A stretch of 64,000 nucleotides of DNA from Rhizobium phaseoli (GCF_010668805.1 NZ_WUFT01000011.1:1-64000), one strand, 5' to 3'; counted from the stretch's first letter, positions 45,560-55,032 are shown. Notes: a model not told the origin generated them from the sequence alone. Numbers and translations are program-made.

Positions 45560-46863
45560 GCGGCAACTCTCGCAAGATCGATCAGGTGCATATAGGACCC
45601 TGCCACTTGGCCGCGCCGCAGCCCGACAGCACCGAGATCGGTTCCGAGCGCATCCTGCGCTGCAAACAGCCGCTTTCCCTCGCCTTCGGAGACAACGGTG
45701 GAATAGTGAAATTCATGCGCCGTCATCGTCCGCGCGAAGAAGGCGCCGTCGAGCGGCGTCACACGGCGATAGCCGAGATGGCGCCGGCGTTCGGCATAGC
45801 TGGTGACGACGGGCAGCAGGCCGAGCATTTCGTGGCGCTTTCCGCCCGCATCGATCAACCCATCGCCGAGCACCATGTAGCCGCCGCACTCGCCATAGAT
45901 CCTGATGTCGCGTGCCGCCGCGTCGAGCATGCCGGCGCGAAAATTCTGCGCCGCCGAAAGCCGCCCGCCATGCAGCTCGGGATAGCCGCCCGGCAGATAG
46001 ATCGCATCGGCGTCACCGGTCGGCGCCTCGTCGGCGAGCGGCGAGAAGAACGAAATATCAGCCCCGCGGCGGCGCCAGCCGAGCAGCATATGCTCGTAGG
46101 AAAAGGCAAAGGCGACATCGCGCGCCACGGCGATGCGGGCGCCGATCGGCATCAGCCGGTCGATATTGGCGGCAGACGGCCGGTTGAGCCCCTGCCTTGC
46201 AATGCGCAACAGGAATTCGAAATTGCATTCCTCAGAAACGGCATCCGCCGCATGCTCGATGAAATTATCGAGGGTCGCGTGTTCACCGGCCTGGACGAGA
46301 CCGAGATGGCGCTCCGGCAGGGAGAGCGCCTTGTCGCTGCCGATCACCGCAACGACCGGCATGCGGATCGCCTCCAGCGCCTGGCGCAGCATTGCCTCGT
46401 GCCGGTCGCTGCCGACCTTGTTGAGGATGACGCCGGCAACGCGGACATCGGCGCGGAAGCCGGCAAAACCCGATACCAGCGGCGCCACGGATTGCGACAT
46501 GCGCGAGGCGTCGACGACGAGCACCACGGACAGGCCGAGCTGGGCGGCAAGATCGGCCGCCGTTCCCTTTCCATCGGCCGCTCCGTCGAAAAGCCCCATC
46601 ATCGCCTCGATGACCAGGATGCGGTCGCCGGAGCGGTGAAGGGCTGAATTGGCCGAAATCAGCTCCGGGCGCATCGCCCAGGGATCGAAATTCAGGCAAG
46701 GCGTGGCGCTTGCGGCCGCATGGAAGGCGGGATCGATGTAATCGGGGCCGGCCTTTCCGGGCGCGACCGCCACGCCGCGCCGGCGAAGCGCCCTCAGCAG
46801 CCCGAGCGTCACCGTCGTCTTGCCGGCGCCGGAGGAAGGGGCTGCGATCAGGAGGCCGCTCAT
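45556..46863 (-). CDS. cobB: Hydrogenobyrinic (cobyrinic) acid a,c-diamide synthase CobB
   Basis: A 435-residue enzyme. It amidates carboxylates a and c using glutamine and ATP. The N-terminal dethiobiotin-synthetase-like ATPase has APSSGAGKTTVTLGLL; the C-terminal glutaminase domain has the nucleophile Cys in YGECGGYMVLG. It overlaps cobA and cobC by four bases each. Confidence 0.97.
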   Translation of the reverse strand: MSGLLIAAPSSGAGKTTVTLGLLRALRRRGVAVAPGKAGPDYIDPAFHAAASATPCLNFDPWAMRPELISANSALHRSGDRILVIEAMMGLFDGAADGKGTAADLAAQLGLSVVLVVDASRMSQSVAPLVSGFAGFRADVRVAGVILNKVGSDRHEAMLRQALEAIRMPVVAVIGSDKALSLPERHLGLVQAGEHATLDNFIEHAADAVSEECNFEFLLRIARQGLNRPSAANIDRLMPIGARIAVARDVAFAFSYEHMLLGWRRRGADISFFSPLADEAPTGDADAIYLPGGYPELHGGRLSAAQNFRAGMLDAAARDIRIYGECGGYMVLGDGLIDAGGKRHEMLGLLPVVTSYAERRRHLGYRRVTPLDGAFFARTMTAHEFHYSTVVSEGEGKRLFAAQDALGTDLGAVGLRRGQVAGSYMHLIDLARVAA

Positions 46864-47693
46864 ATCGGCACCTTGCCGGACCGGCGGAATGGATCGGGCT
46901 GCAGACGCCGGCCGGCGAGCGCGCCGAGCCAGTCGAGCGAGGCCCTGAGCCGCACCACCTCACCGACGACGACCACGGCCGGCGGTTCGAGGCCGGAGGC
47001 GGCGACCGGCGCCTCGCCCAGCGTCGTTTCCAGCACCTGCTGCCGGCCGGTGGCGGCGTTGCAGACGAAGGCGACAGGTTCGGTCGGCGGCCTGCCGGCG
47101 GCGATCAACCGGGCGCTGATCTCGGCGATGTGTTTCATCGCCATATACATGACGATCACCGGAGAGCCCCGGCCGATCGCCTCCCAGTTGATCCTGTCGG
47201 GCACGATGCCGGAGGAATCATGGCCGGTGATGAAGGTCACGGCATGGTTGATGTCGCGATGCGTCACCGGGATGCCGGCATAGGCAAGCCCGCCGATGCC
47301 GGCGGTGATGCCGGGCACGATACGGAAGGGGATGTTGTGCTCGACCAGCATCAGCGCCTCTTCGCCGCCACGGCCGAAGACGAAGGGATCGCCGCCCTTC
47401 AGCCGCAGCACCCGCTTGCCGGCGCGCGCCAGTTCCACCAGCCGCAGCGAGATGTCACGCTGTTTGGCCGAAGGCTTGCCGCCGCGTTTTCCGGCAAATT
47501 CCACCACCGCTTCGGGCCGCGCCAGCGCCAGACATTCTTCGTTGACCAGCGCGTCGTGCACGATGACGTCGGCCTCGGAAAGCCCTTTTGCGGCAAGCAG
47601 CGTCAAAAGCCCGGGATCGCCGGGACCGGCGCCGACCAGCCAGACGCTGCCCGGCTCCAGGGCCGGAAAATGGGAGAATGCGGCATCGATCAT
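46860..47693 (-). CDS. cobA: Uroporphyrinogen-III C-methyltransferase CobA
   Basis: A 277-residue SAM-dependent methyltransferase that makes precorrin-2, the pathway entry. Motifs are VWLVGAGPGDPGLLTLLAAK, RLKGGDPFVFGRGGEE, PGITAGIGGLAYAGIP and VTFITGH. It leads cobABCD (leftward). A palindromic repeat (47704-47752) lies before it; no cobalamin riboswitch is visible upstream. Confidence 0.96.
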   Translation of the reverse strand: MIDAAFSHFPALEPGSVWLVGAGPGDPGLLTLLAAKGLSEADVIVHDALVNEECLALARPEAVVEFAGKRGGKPSAKQRDISLRLVELARAGKRVLRLKGGDPFVFGRGGEEALMLVEHNIPFRIVPGITAGIGGLAYAGIPVTHRDINHAVTFITGHDSSGIVPDRINWEAIGRGSPVIVMYMAMKHIAEISARLIAAGRPPTEPVAFVCNAATGRQQVLETTLGEAPVAASGLEPPAVVVVGEVVRLRASLDWLGALAGRRLQPDPFRRSGKVPI

Positions 47694-47703
47694 CCTGCTG
47701 ATC

Positions 47704-47752
47704 TAGAGCATGAATCCGAAAAGTGTAAGCGGTTTTCGGACGACATTATGCT
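47704..47752. repeat. Palindromic mosaic element, family C
   Basis: AGAGCATGAATCCGAAAAGT with ACATTATGCTC makes an imperfect palindrome; the same family as 34869-34916. Confidence 0.75.
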
Positions 47753-47890
47753 CACCTGTTTGATTTAGATCCGTCGGGCGCCCTGCCTCACCTGAAGTTG
47801 CTGAGATGACCACGACTCACTTTGCGAGGAAGCCGAATCAAACTCTCGGAAAACCCGAATAACAATATGAATATATTATCATATAGTCGC

Positions 47891-47919
47891 GAAGACCGGC
47901 CGCGAAGCGGCCGGTCTTC
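47891..47919 (-). terminator. Hairpin downstream of the nucleoside hydrolase gene
   Basis: GAAGACCGGCCGC and its complement GCGGCCGGTCTTC form a perfect 13-pair stem with a three-base loop, a few bases after the stop. No T-run follows, so it may be a weak terminator or an RNA 3' end. Confidence 0.75.
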
Positions 47920-47926
47920 CAATCGG

Positions 47927-48877
47927 TCAGGCCGTGAGCAGCGTGTCGCGGATGAGATCGATAACCTTTTTCGATTCGATGCCGGTGCAGACGATGTGGC
48001 TCGGCAGGCCATCCCAGTCGCCCGGCGGGAAATGGCGACCGTCCGGCTTGACGATGGTCTGGCCGTCGGCGATGCCGCCACAGACGACACGCACCGCACC
48101 CGATATCGACGAGAACAGTTCGGGCGCCACGATATAAACGGAGGCGCAGCTGTCATGCACCATCATGCCGTCCTCGACCGCATGCTTGTAGAAATCGATG
48201 TAGGATTGCGAGATTTCATTGAGCTGTTTGACCGCCTTGTCGCCCTTGGCCGCCATCTCGCCAAGATAGCTGCGGCTCATCGTGGTGACCGCGGTGACGT
48301 CGAGGCCGATGACGACCACCTTCCAAGGCGCGGTCATGACGATATCGGCGGCTTCGGGATCACCATGGATATTGGCCTCGGCGACCGGCGAGACATTGCC
48401 CGGCACATAGAAATTGCCGCCCATGATGACGACGTCCTTGACCAGCGTTGCGATCTCGGGGTCTTCCTTCAGCGCCAGCGCCAGATTGGTCATCCGCCCG
48501 ACGGCGACGAGGCGCACTTCGCCCGGATGGGCGCGCACGGTATCGATGATGAAGCGATGCGCCGGGCGCGGATCGGGCGGCAGGTCGATCGTCTCCGGCA
48601 CGTCGATATCACCGAGGCCGTTATCGCCATGCACCATGGCCGGCCAGGGCCGCTCGGCGCGCGAGGGGTCGATGGTGACGCTGGCGCCCTTGGCAATGGG
48701 TGCGGGAATATTCCAATCGCGCTTGAGGAAGAGCGCGTTGCGTGTCGTCGTCTCGACCGAGGCATTGCCAAAAACGGTGGTGATGCCGATCAGATCGATT
48801 TCGGGGTGGCGGTGCAGGAAAAGAAGCGCCATGGCGTCATCGACGCCCGGATCCGTGTCATAAATGACCTTGTGCAT
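47927..48877 (-). CDS. Inosine/uridine-preferring nucleoside hydrolase
   Basis: A 316-residue hydrolase. The calcium site is DTDPGVDDA at residues 7-15, with further motifs VVIMGGNF and an Asp near VVVIGLDVT. It cleaves ribonucleosides to base and ribose. It stands between cobA and cobE but has no known cobalamin role. The start is ATG 48877. Confidence 0.93.
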   Translation of the reverse strand: MHKVIYDTDPGVDDAMALLFLHRHPEIDLIGITTVFGNASVETTTRNALFLKRDWNIPAPIAKGASVTIDPSRAERPWPAMVHGDNGLGDIDVPETIDLPPDPRPAHRFIIDTVRAHPGEVRLVAVGRMTNLALALKEDPEIATLVKDVVIMGGNFYVPGNVSPVAEANIHGDPEAADIVMTAPWKVVVIGLDVTAVTTMSRSYLGEMAAKGDKAVKQLNEISQSYIDFYKHAVEDGMMVHDSCASVYIVAPELFSSISGAVRVVCGGIADGQTIVKPDGRHFPPGDWDGLPSHIVCTGIESKKVIDLIRDTLLTA

Positions 48878-48946
48878 TGATATCCTCTAAATGTAGATCG
48901 CGAAGCTGCCGGACGGCGTCGCAACGTGTGGCCACCATAACGCCCG

Positions 48947-49366
48947 TCAGGCTTTCCGCAACCCGATGCCGGCAATCGCCGCTGTCGCATGCGCGGATTT
49001 GATCTTGCCGAGCAGCAACTCCGCATCCGGGCCAATGGCCGCAAGCGCCGCAGATTCCGCCACGCCATGGCAGCCGACACGGGCAAAGACGATGGCAGAG
49101 GGATTTTTGAGCCGCGGCGTTTCCTCTTCCAGCCGCGGCGCATCGAAGAAGACGGCGGGCACGGCAAAATGCCTGGCAACGGCAAGGATCGCCGCCTCTT
49201 CGCAACGGCTGTCGATCGAGGCGATGGCAGCAAGCTCCGCCCCGATAATACCCGCCGCTTCAACCGCTTCGATGGCCAGCGCCAGCACTTCGGCCGGCGG
49301 CGTTTTGCGCTCGCAGCCGAGCCCGAGCACGTGATGTCTGCTCCCGTCGAAGGTAATGTCGCTCAT
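48947..49366 (-). CDS. cobE: Cobalamin biosynthesis protein CobE
   Basis: A 139-residue CobE/CbiG C-terminal domain protein: HHVLGLGCERKTPPAEVLAL at the start, LAAIASIDSRCEEAAILAVA and CHGVAESAAL. Its precise reaction is not firmly known; the C-terminal CbiG-like domain is needed for cobalamin synthesis in related bacteria. Start ATG 49366, divergent from the TSUP permease. Confidence 0.9.
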   Translation of the reverse strand: MSDITFDGSRHHVLGLGCERKTPPAEVLALAIEAVEAAGIIGAELAAIASIDSRCEEAAILAVARHFAVPAVFFDAPRLEEETPRLKNPSAIVFARVGCHGVAESAALAAIGPDAELLLGKIKSAHATAAIAGIGLRKA

Positions 49367-49463
49367 GTTGCTGCCGAATGCGCCTTGCCGTGTCCTTGCA
49401 GCCATTGCAGCCCGAGGCGGGAAATGCAAGAAGGCTGCCCGAAAGCCCCTCCGGAACTCCGTC

Positions 49464-50249
49464 TTGCCCGATATCACCTTCCATCTGCTTCTGCTGCTCT
49501 GCGCGGCTGCGTTTTTTGCCGGTTTCGTCGATTCGATTGCCGGTGGCGGCGGTCTCATCAGCGTTCCCGCCATGCTGATTGCCGGCATTCCGCCGCTGCA
49601 GACGCTCGGCACCAATAAGGTGCAGTCGATCTTTGGTGCCGCCTCGGCAACGCTCGCTTATGCCCGCAAGGGCCACGTGCAGCTTCGCGAACAATTGCCG
49701 ATGGCGCTGATGGCGGTCATGGGCGGGGCACTCGGCGCTGCCCTTGCCACGATCGTGCCCGGACAGGTGCTGCAGGCGATCATGCCGGTGTTGCTGCTGT
49801 CGATCGCGATCTTCTTTGCCGTCAAGCCTAACCTCAACGATGTCGATACCCATCGCCGCATCACGCCCTTCGCCTTCGGTCTGACACTGGTCCCGGCTAT
49901 CGGCTTTTATGACGGGGTCTTCGGCCCGGGCACCGGCTCCTTCTTCATGCTCGCCTTCGTCACACTCGCCGGCTTCGGCGTGCTGAAGGCAACCGCCCAC
50001 ACCAAGCTTCTCAATCTCGGCTCGAATTTCGGCGCGCTGATCGTCTTCGCAAGCTTTGGCGCGATACTCTGGAAGATCGGCCTGTTGATGGGCGTCTGCC
50101 AGTTCCTCGGCGCGCAGCTCGGTTCGCGGCTCGCCATGCGCATCGGTTCGAAGCTGATCAAGCCGCTGCTGGTGATCGTCTGCGTCGCTCTTGCAGTCAA
50201 GCTGCTCGCCGACCCGGCAAATCCGCTGCGCGTCTGGCTCGGCGTCTAA
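49464..50249 (+). CDS. TSUP (TauE/SafE) family permease
   Basis: A 261-residue membrane protein with seven to eight helices and VDSIAGGGGLISVPAML, the TSUP glycine motif, near residue 20, repeated in part at FYDGVFGPGTGSFFML. The family moves sulfite, organosulfur compounds or metals; its place among cobalamin genes invites a link to cobalt or sulfur but nothing proves it. The start TTG 49464 is chosen for family length; ATG 49356 lies inside the divergent gene. Confidence 0.85.
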   Translation: MPDITFHLLLLLCAAAFFAGFVDSIAGGGGLISVPAMLIAGIPPLQTLGTNKVQSIFGAASATLAYARKGHVQLREQLPMALMAVMGGALGAALATIVPGQVLQAIMPVLLLSIAIFFAVKPNLNDVDTHRRITPFAFGLTLVPAIGFYDGVFGPGTGSFFMLAFVTLAGFGVLKATAHTKLLNLGSNFGALIVFASFGAILWKIGLLMGVCQFLGAQLGSRLAMRIGSKLIKPLLVIVCVALAVKLLADPANPLRVWLGV

Positions 50250-50272
50250 CCGCCTCGCGCTAAACTAAGCGC

Positions 50273-50923
50273 CTAGAATTCGACACCCGGCTGCCCCTTG
50301 ATGCCGGAGCGGAACGGATGCTTGACCAACTCCATCTCGGTCACTAGGTCGGCGATCTCGATCAGTTCCTCCTTGGCGTTGCGGCCGGTCAGCACGACAT
50401 GGGTCATGGCCGGCTTCTCGCTCTTCAGGAATTCCACGACCTCGTTAATATCGAGATAGTCGTAGCGCAACGCGATGTTGATCTCGTCGAGCAACACCAT
50501 GGAATTGCGCTCGTCGCGGATCAATTCCTTGGCCTTTTCCCAGGCAGTCGAGGCGGCTGCGACGTCGCGGGCGCGGTCCTGCGTTTCCCAGGTAAAGCCC
50601 TCGCCCATAGTGTGGAACTGGCAGAGATCGCAGAAATGTTTCTCGATCAGGTCACGTTCACCCGTCCACATCGCACCCTTGATGAACTGCACCACAGCTG
50701 ACGGTTTGCCGTGGGCAATATGGCGGAAGATCATGCCGAAGGCGGCGGATGATTTGCCCTTGCCCTTGCCTGTGTGGACGATGATCAACCCCTTGCCATC
50801 GGTCTTGGTTGCCATGATCTTGTCGCGCGCGGCCTTCTTCTTGGCCATCTTCTCGGCATGGCGCGCATCGTCCTTGCCGGCTTCGCCTTCTGGGATCGCG
50901 CTCTCCGGGGTCTCGTCGCTCAT
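50273..50923 (-). CDS. cobO: Cob(I)yrinic acid a,c-diamide adenosyltransferase
   Basis: A 216-residue P-loop enzyme (BtuR/CobA type): VHTGKGKGKSSAAFGMIFRH near residue 50, and MVLLDEINIALRYDYL. It attaches 5'-deoxyadenosine to cobalt. It follows cobN by four bases and ends the cobPWNO operon. Confidence 0.96.
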   Translation of the reverse strand: MSDETPESAIPEGEAGKDDARHAEKMAKKKAARDKIMATKTDGKGLIIVHTGKGKGKSSAAFGMIFRHIAHGKPSAVVQFIKGAMWTGERDLIEKHFCDLCQFHTMGEGFTWETQDRARDVAAASTAWEKAKELIRDERNSMVLLDEINIALRYDYLDINEVVEFLKSEKPAMTHVVLTGRNAKEELIEIADLVTEMELVKHPFRSGIKGQPGVEF

Positions 50924-50927
50924 CGGT

Positions 50928-53900
50928 TCACCTTGTTCTATTGTTGGCGGCCAGGTCGAACCGGGCCGAATTGCTGCGCGGCGTCCAGAGGCTGCGGTCG
51001 ATCGCCTCGCACAGCCGCTCCGTCATCTCGTCGAATGCCGCGGGGTTCTTCTCCACCATGAAATCGCGCACAGTGGGATCGGCGACGAAGGCCTGGTATA
51101 CCGCCTCGAAATGATGGGCGCCGACCGCACCCGTCGTCGCCGAAAAGGCGAAGAGATAGTCGACGGTGGCGGCAATCTCGGCCGCACCCTTGTAGCCGTG
51201 GCGCATGACGCCCGAAATCCATTTCGGATTGACGACGCGCCCGCGCACGACGCGGCCGATCTCCTCTTCCAGCGAACGGATCACCGGCCGCTCCGGCCGG
51301 GAGTGATCGTTGTGATAGATCGAGGGACGGGCGCCGGTCAGCTGTTCCGCCGCCGCCGCCATGCCGCCCTCGAACTGGTAATATTCGTCACTGTCGAGCA
51401 GGTCGTGCTCGCGATTGTCCTGGTTCTGAACGACAGCCTGCACCGAGCGCAGCCGCTCCTCGAACAGGCCGCGTTCGGCCTTGCCCTCCTCGCCGGCGCC
51501 ATAGGCATAGCTGCCCCAGACGAGATAGGCCTCGGCAAGATCGGCGCGCCGCTCCCAGCCTTTTTCGTCAATCAGCGCCTGCAGCCCCGCGCCATAAGCG
51601 CCGGGCTTCGAGCCGAACACCCGGTAGCCCGCTCGCCTTCTGGCCGAGACCTCGTCGAGGCCCGCTGCGGCAAGCCGTGCCGCCTCGCCGCGCATACGGG
51701 CTGCGATCGGATTGTCGGCCTCGTCCTCTTCAAGCGCGCCGACGGCGCGGATCGCCTTGTCGAACAGCGCGATCTGCTCGGGAAAAGCGTCACGGAAGAA
51801 GCCGGAGATTCTGAGCGTCACGTCGACACGCGACCGCCCGAGCATTGCCTGCGGTATGATCTCGTAGCCGGTGACGCGGCGCGAACTCATGTCCCAGAGC
51901 GGCTTGACGCCGATCAGCGCCAGCGCCTGGGCGATATCATCGCCACCGGTGCGCATGTTCGACGTGCCCCAGGCCGTCAACCCTAGGGAAACCGGCCATT
52001 CGCCGTGATCTTGCGCGTAGCGGCGAACCAGCAGCTCCGCCGATTTTTTGCCGAGTTCGTAAGCCGCCGGCGTCGGCACCGCACGGCTGTCGACCGAATA
52101 GAAATTACGGCCCGTCGGCAGCACGTCGGGCCGCCCGCGTGTCGGCGCGCCGGAGGGACCAGGCGCCACGAACCGGCCGTCGAGGCCGTTGAGCAGGCCT
52201 GCGATTTCGGCTGGTCCGCAGGCCAGGATCGAGGGCTTGAGCCGGGTCTCGATTTCGAAAAGCACCAGTCTGGTTTGGGACCAGAGAACCGGGCATTCCA
52301 TTTCACCCGCAACGAACTTCGCCGCCAGCAGCTCGATGCGCTCGACGGTATCGCCATTGGTTCGCCATGGGGCATCGAGAATATCGGCAAGCATTACGGG
52401 ACGCGGCCCGATCCAGGGTGCGGCCATATCGCAGTCGAGAGGGTCGAAAGAAGGCCCCTCCCCAACCCCTCCCCACAGGTGGGAGGGGCTTGCTGGGCGC
52501 ACCGTCTCCACATCATCTTTGATGGCGGATGTTGCCGCAAACGCAGCGGTAAGTCCCTCCCCCTTGTCGGGAGGGGGTGGGGAGGGGTTTTTCAGCCCAT
52601 CCCCCGCAATCGCCCGCTGCAAACTCGCATCCCCGCCCTCGCCCAGCCCGCGCGGCACTCGCGCCAGCGCCACCGTCAGATCGGTCAGCAGTCTCCCCTC
52701 GGGCGAAACGCCGAAGACATGCAGCCCGTCGCGGATCTGCATTTCCTTGAGGTCGCAGAGATAGGCGTCGAGCTTCTTCAGCGCCTCACCTTCGCTTTCG
52801 CCGCTGACTATGCCGGCATCCCGGTCGAGGCCGATATCGGTGACCAGATCGAGGATTTGCCGGCTGAGCAGGCGGATGCGGCGGGGATCGCCGCCGGAGG
52901 CCTCGTAATATTCGTCGACCAGCGCCTCCAGATCCTTGAGCGGCCCATAGCTCTCGGCCCGCGTCAAAGGTGGCGTCAGGTGATCGATGATGACGGCGGC
53001 AGTCCGGCGCTTGGCCTGCGTGCCCTCACCCGGATCGTTGACGATGAAGGGATAAAGATGCGGTAGCGGCCCGAGGATCGCCTCGGGATAACAGTTTTCC
53101 GACAGCGCCAGCGCCTTGCCCGGCAGCCATTCGAGATTGCCGTGTTTGCCCATGTGGATGACCGCATGCGCACCGAATTCCTGGCGCAGGAAGGCATAGA
53201 AGGCAAGATAGCCGTGCGGCGGTACGAGATCCGGCGAATGATAGCTTTCCTTCGGATCGATATTATAGCCGCGTGCCGGCTGGATGCCGACGAGCACGCC
53301 GCCGAAGCGGGCGAAAGGCAGGGCGAAGCCGCCCTCGCGAAAATACGGATCGTCCTTAGGATTGCCCCAGCGAGCCCTCACCTCATCTTGAATCTTGTTG
53401 GGAAGAGATTGCAGGAAGCTGTTGTAGCCAGAGAGGGAAAGCGTCTCGCGGATGACCTTGCCGTCGTGGCCGGAATTGGTCGGCCCTTCCATCAGATGCC
53501 GGATGAGCGCGTCGCCGTCGGCCGGAATGCCGGCGACCGGGTAACCTGCCGCTTCCATGGCGCGAAGCACCGCGATGGTGCCGGCCGGCGTATCGAGGCC
53601 GACGCCATTACCGAGCCGGCCGTCGCGGTTCGGATAATTCGCCAAGACAAGCGTGATGCGGCGATCCCCGGCCGATCTCTTCCGCAGCCGCGCCCAGTTG
53701 GCGGCAAGTTCAGCCGTATAGCGCACCCGGCCGCTATCGGGTTCGCTGGAGACGATGTTGGTCTCGACAGCCGCGTCATAACGCGCTGCCGTCTTGAAAG
53801 AGACGGCCCGCGCCAGCACCCGGCCGTCAACTTCAGGAAGCGCCACGTTCATGCCGAGATCGCGTGCGGACAGGCCTTGCGCGGAAGAGGTCCACGCCTC

Positions 53901-55028
53901 CCGCGAAGAGGCCGACAGGATCGCCTGCAGCACGATCGCCCCATTCGCCTCCAGCACCGTCGGCTGCCTGTCCGCACCCGGTGCCGAGACGGCAAAGCCG
54001 GTCGTGTTGATGACGACATCGGGTCTCAGTGCCGCAAACACGCTTTCGAGAATAGCTGTCGAAATCGGGTCTTTGAGGCTGTAGGCAAAAACCGGCAATG
54101 GCCTGAGGCCAAGCGTGGCGAGTGCCTCGACCAGCGCCTCGATCGGGGCGGTCTCGCCGCTTTGCACGAGGGCGCGGTAGAAGCTGATGGCGACGATTGG
54201 GGCCGTGGGTTGGAATTCCACCTCTTCCACCGAGCGTGAGGTACCCCCCTCTGTCCTGCCGGACATCTCCCCCACAAGGGGGGAGATCGGGGATGCGAGG
54301 CTTCGCTCCATCTCTTCGGCCGAGAGCGCGGCATCCTCATAAGTTTGTTTCGTTGGAAGCCCAAGCGACTTGCCGATCTCCCCCCTTGTGGGGGAGATGT
54401 CCGGCAGGACAGAGGGGGGTATCGCGGCCTCAGTTGACGACGGCGCGGTCACCCGCCGCCACTCCTCCACCCCGATCCGTCCTCGCCCCGGCCACCAAAT
54501 GCCCGCCTTCATCAAAGGCACTGCCGGCGCCGGCTTTTCCGCGCCCGACAGCATCGCCCCGGCATAATCGAGAAAGGCCCGCGCATTGGCATCGCCGCCT
54601 TCGATCAGATAGGCCCAGAGCGCATTCAAATCCTCGAGGGAAACATTGGAAAAAGCAACGAGCCCCGCATCCGGCCTGGCATCGCCCGGCAAGACCGCAA
54701 TCAGCGCGCCGACGCGGGACGCTGCTGCATGCAGCGCCTCCAGCGCATAATGAAAATAGCTGGCGCCGCCGAGCGCACGCACGATGATCAGCCTGGCATG
54801 CCGTGCCGTGCGCTCGATATAGGTATCGACCGACATCGGGTGCTTGAGGCTCATCAGGCTGGCAAGCCTCAGCGAAGCCGCCGCCCCGTGCGCGCGATGG
54901 GCGGCTGCGATAGCGGCAAGCTCGCTGTCGGCGGCCGACAGGAACAGGATATCGCCCGGCGTCTGCCCGAGGTCGATTGCCTCCTCGCCGTCGCTGATCG
55001 TTCCCTGTTGGGCCAGAAGCAGGTGCAT
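50928..55028 (-). CDS. cobN: Cobaltochelatase large subunit CobN
   Basis: A 1366-residue subunit that binds hydrogenobyrinic acid diamide and receives cobalt with CobS and CobT. Conserved stretches include HMGKHGNLEWLPGKALALS, VNDPGEGTQAKRR and GTSNMRTGGDDIAQALALIG. The family is about 1275 residues long; the excess is explained by two in-frame palindromic insertions (residues about 203-262 and 813-857). It overlaps nothing but lies four bases from cobW and cobO. Confidence 0.96.
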   Translation of the reverse strand: MHLLLAQQGTISDGEEAIDLGQTPGDILFLSAADSELAAIAAAHRAHGAAASLRLASLMSLKHPMSVDTYIERTARHARLIIVRALGGASYFHYALEALHAAASRVGALIAVLPGDARPDAGLVAFSNVSLEDLNALWAYLIEGGDANARAFLDYAGAMLSGAEKPAPAVPLMKAGIWWPGRGRIGVEEWRRVTAPSSTEAAIPPSVLPDISPTRGEIGKSLGLPTKQTYEDAALSAEEMERSLASPISPLVGEMSGRTEGGTSRSVEEVEFQPTAPIVAISFYRALVQSGETAPIEALVEALATLGLRPLPVFAYSLKDPISTAILESVFAALRPDVVINTTGFAVSAPGADRQPTVLEANGAIVLQAILSASSREAWTSSAQGLSARDLGMNVALPEVDGRVLARAVSFKTAARYDAAVETNIVSSEPDSGRVRYTAELAANWARLRKRSAGDRRITLVLANYPNRDGRLGNGVGLDTPAGTIAVLRAMEAAGYPVAGIPADGDALIRHLMEGPTNSGHDGKVIRETLSLSGYNSFLQSLPNKIQDEVRARWGNPKDDPYFREGGFALPFARFGGVLVGIQPARGYNIDPKESYHSPDLVPPHGYLAFYAFLRQEFGAHAVIHMGKHGNLEWLPGKALALSENCYPEAILGPLPHLYPFIVNDPGEGTQAKRRTAAVIIDHLTPPLTRAESYGPLKDLEALVDEYYEASGGDPRRIRLLSRQILDLVTDIGLDRDAGIVSGESEGEALKKLDAYLCDLKEMQIRDGLHVFGVSPEGRLLTDLTVALARVPRGLGEGGDASLQRAIAGDGLKNPSPPPPDKGEGLTAAFAATSAIKDDVETVRPASPSHLWGGVGEGPSFDPLDCDMAAPWIGPRPVMLADILDAPWRTNGDTVERIELLAAKFVAGEMECPVLWSQTRLVLFEIETRLKPSILACGPAEIAGLLNGLDGRFVAPGPSGAPTRGRPDVLPTGRNFYSVDSRAVPTPAAYELGKKSAELLVRRYAQDHGEWPVSLGLTAWGTSNMRTGGDDIAQALALIGVKPLWDMSSRRVTGYEIIPQAMLGRSRVDVTLRISGFFRDAFPEQIALFDKAIRAVGALEEDEADNPIAARMRGEAARLAAAGLDEVSARRRAGYRVFGSKPGAYGAGLQALIDEKGWERRADLAEAYLVWGSYAYGAGEEGKAERGLFEERLRSVQAVVQNQDNREHDLLDSDEYYQFEGGMAAAAEQLTGARPSIYHNDHSRPERPVIRSLEEEIGRVVRGRVVNPKWISGVMRHGYKGAAEIAATVDYLFAFSATTGAVGAHHFEAVYQAFVADPTVRDFMVEKNPAAFDEMTERLCEAIDRSLWTPRSNSARFDLAANNRTR
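52454..52588. repeat. Palindromic element inserted in frame in cobN (second)
   Basis: It opens CCCCTCCCCAACCCCTCCCC and ends GGGGTGGGGAGGGG; each end also folds on itself (CCTCCCACAGGTGGGAGG-type and CCCTTGTCGGG). At 135 bases it equals 45 codons, adding a proline/glycine-rich stretch (NPSPPPPDKGEG) to CobN without breaking the frame. Confidence 0.85.
54242..54421. repeat. Palindromic element inserted in frame in cobN (first, perfect 49-base arms)
   Basis: Arms 54242-54290 and 54373-54421 are perfect inverted complements (start TACCCCCCTCTGTCCTGC, end GCAGGACAGAGGGGGGTA). Total 180 bases, exactly 60 codons, with an 82-base spacer. It adds IPPSVLPDISPTRGEIG and the like to CobN. The mRNA hairpin here would be very long. 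Confidence 0.93.
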
Positions 55029-55032
55029 GGGA

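Noticed and set aside
52454..54421. The repeats in cobN as a sign of a broken gene.
   Set aside because: Both inserts keep the frame and the conserved CobN blocks lie on either side, so the gene is treated as intact.
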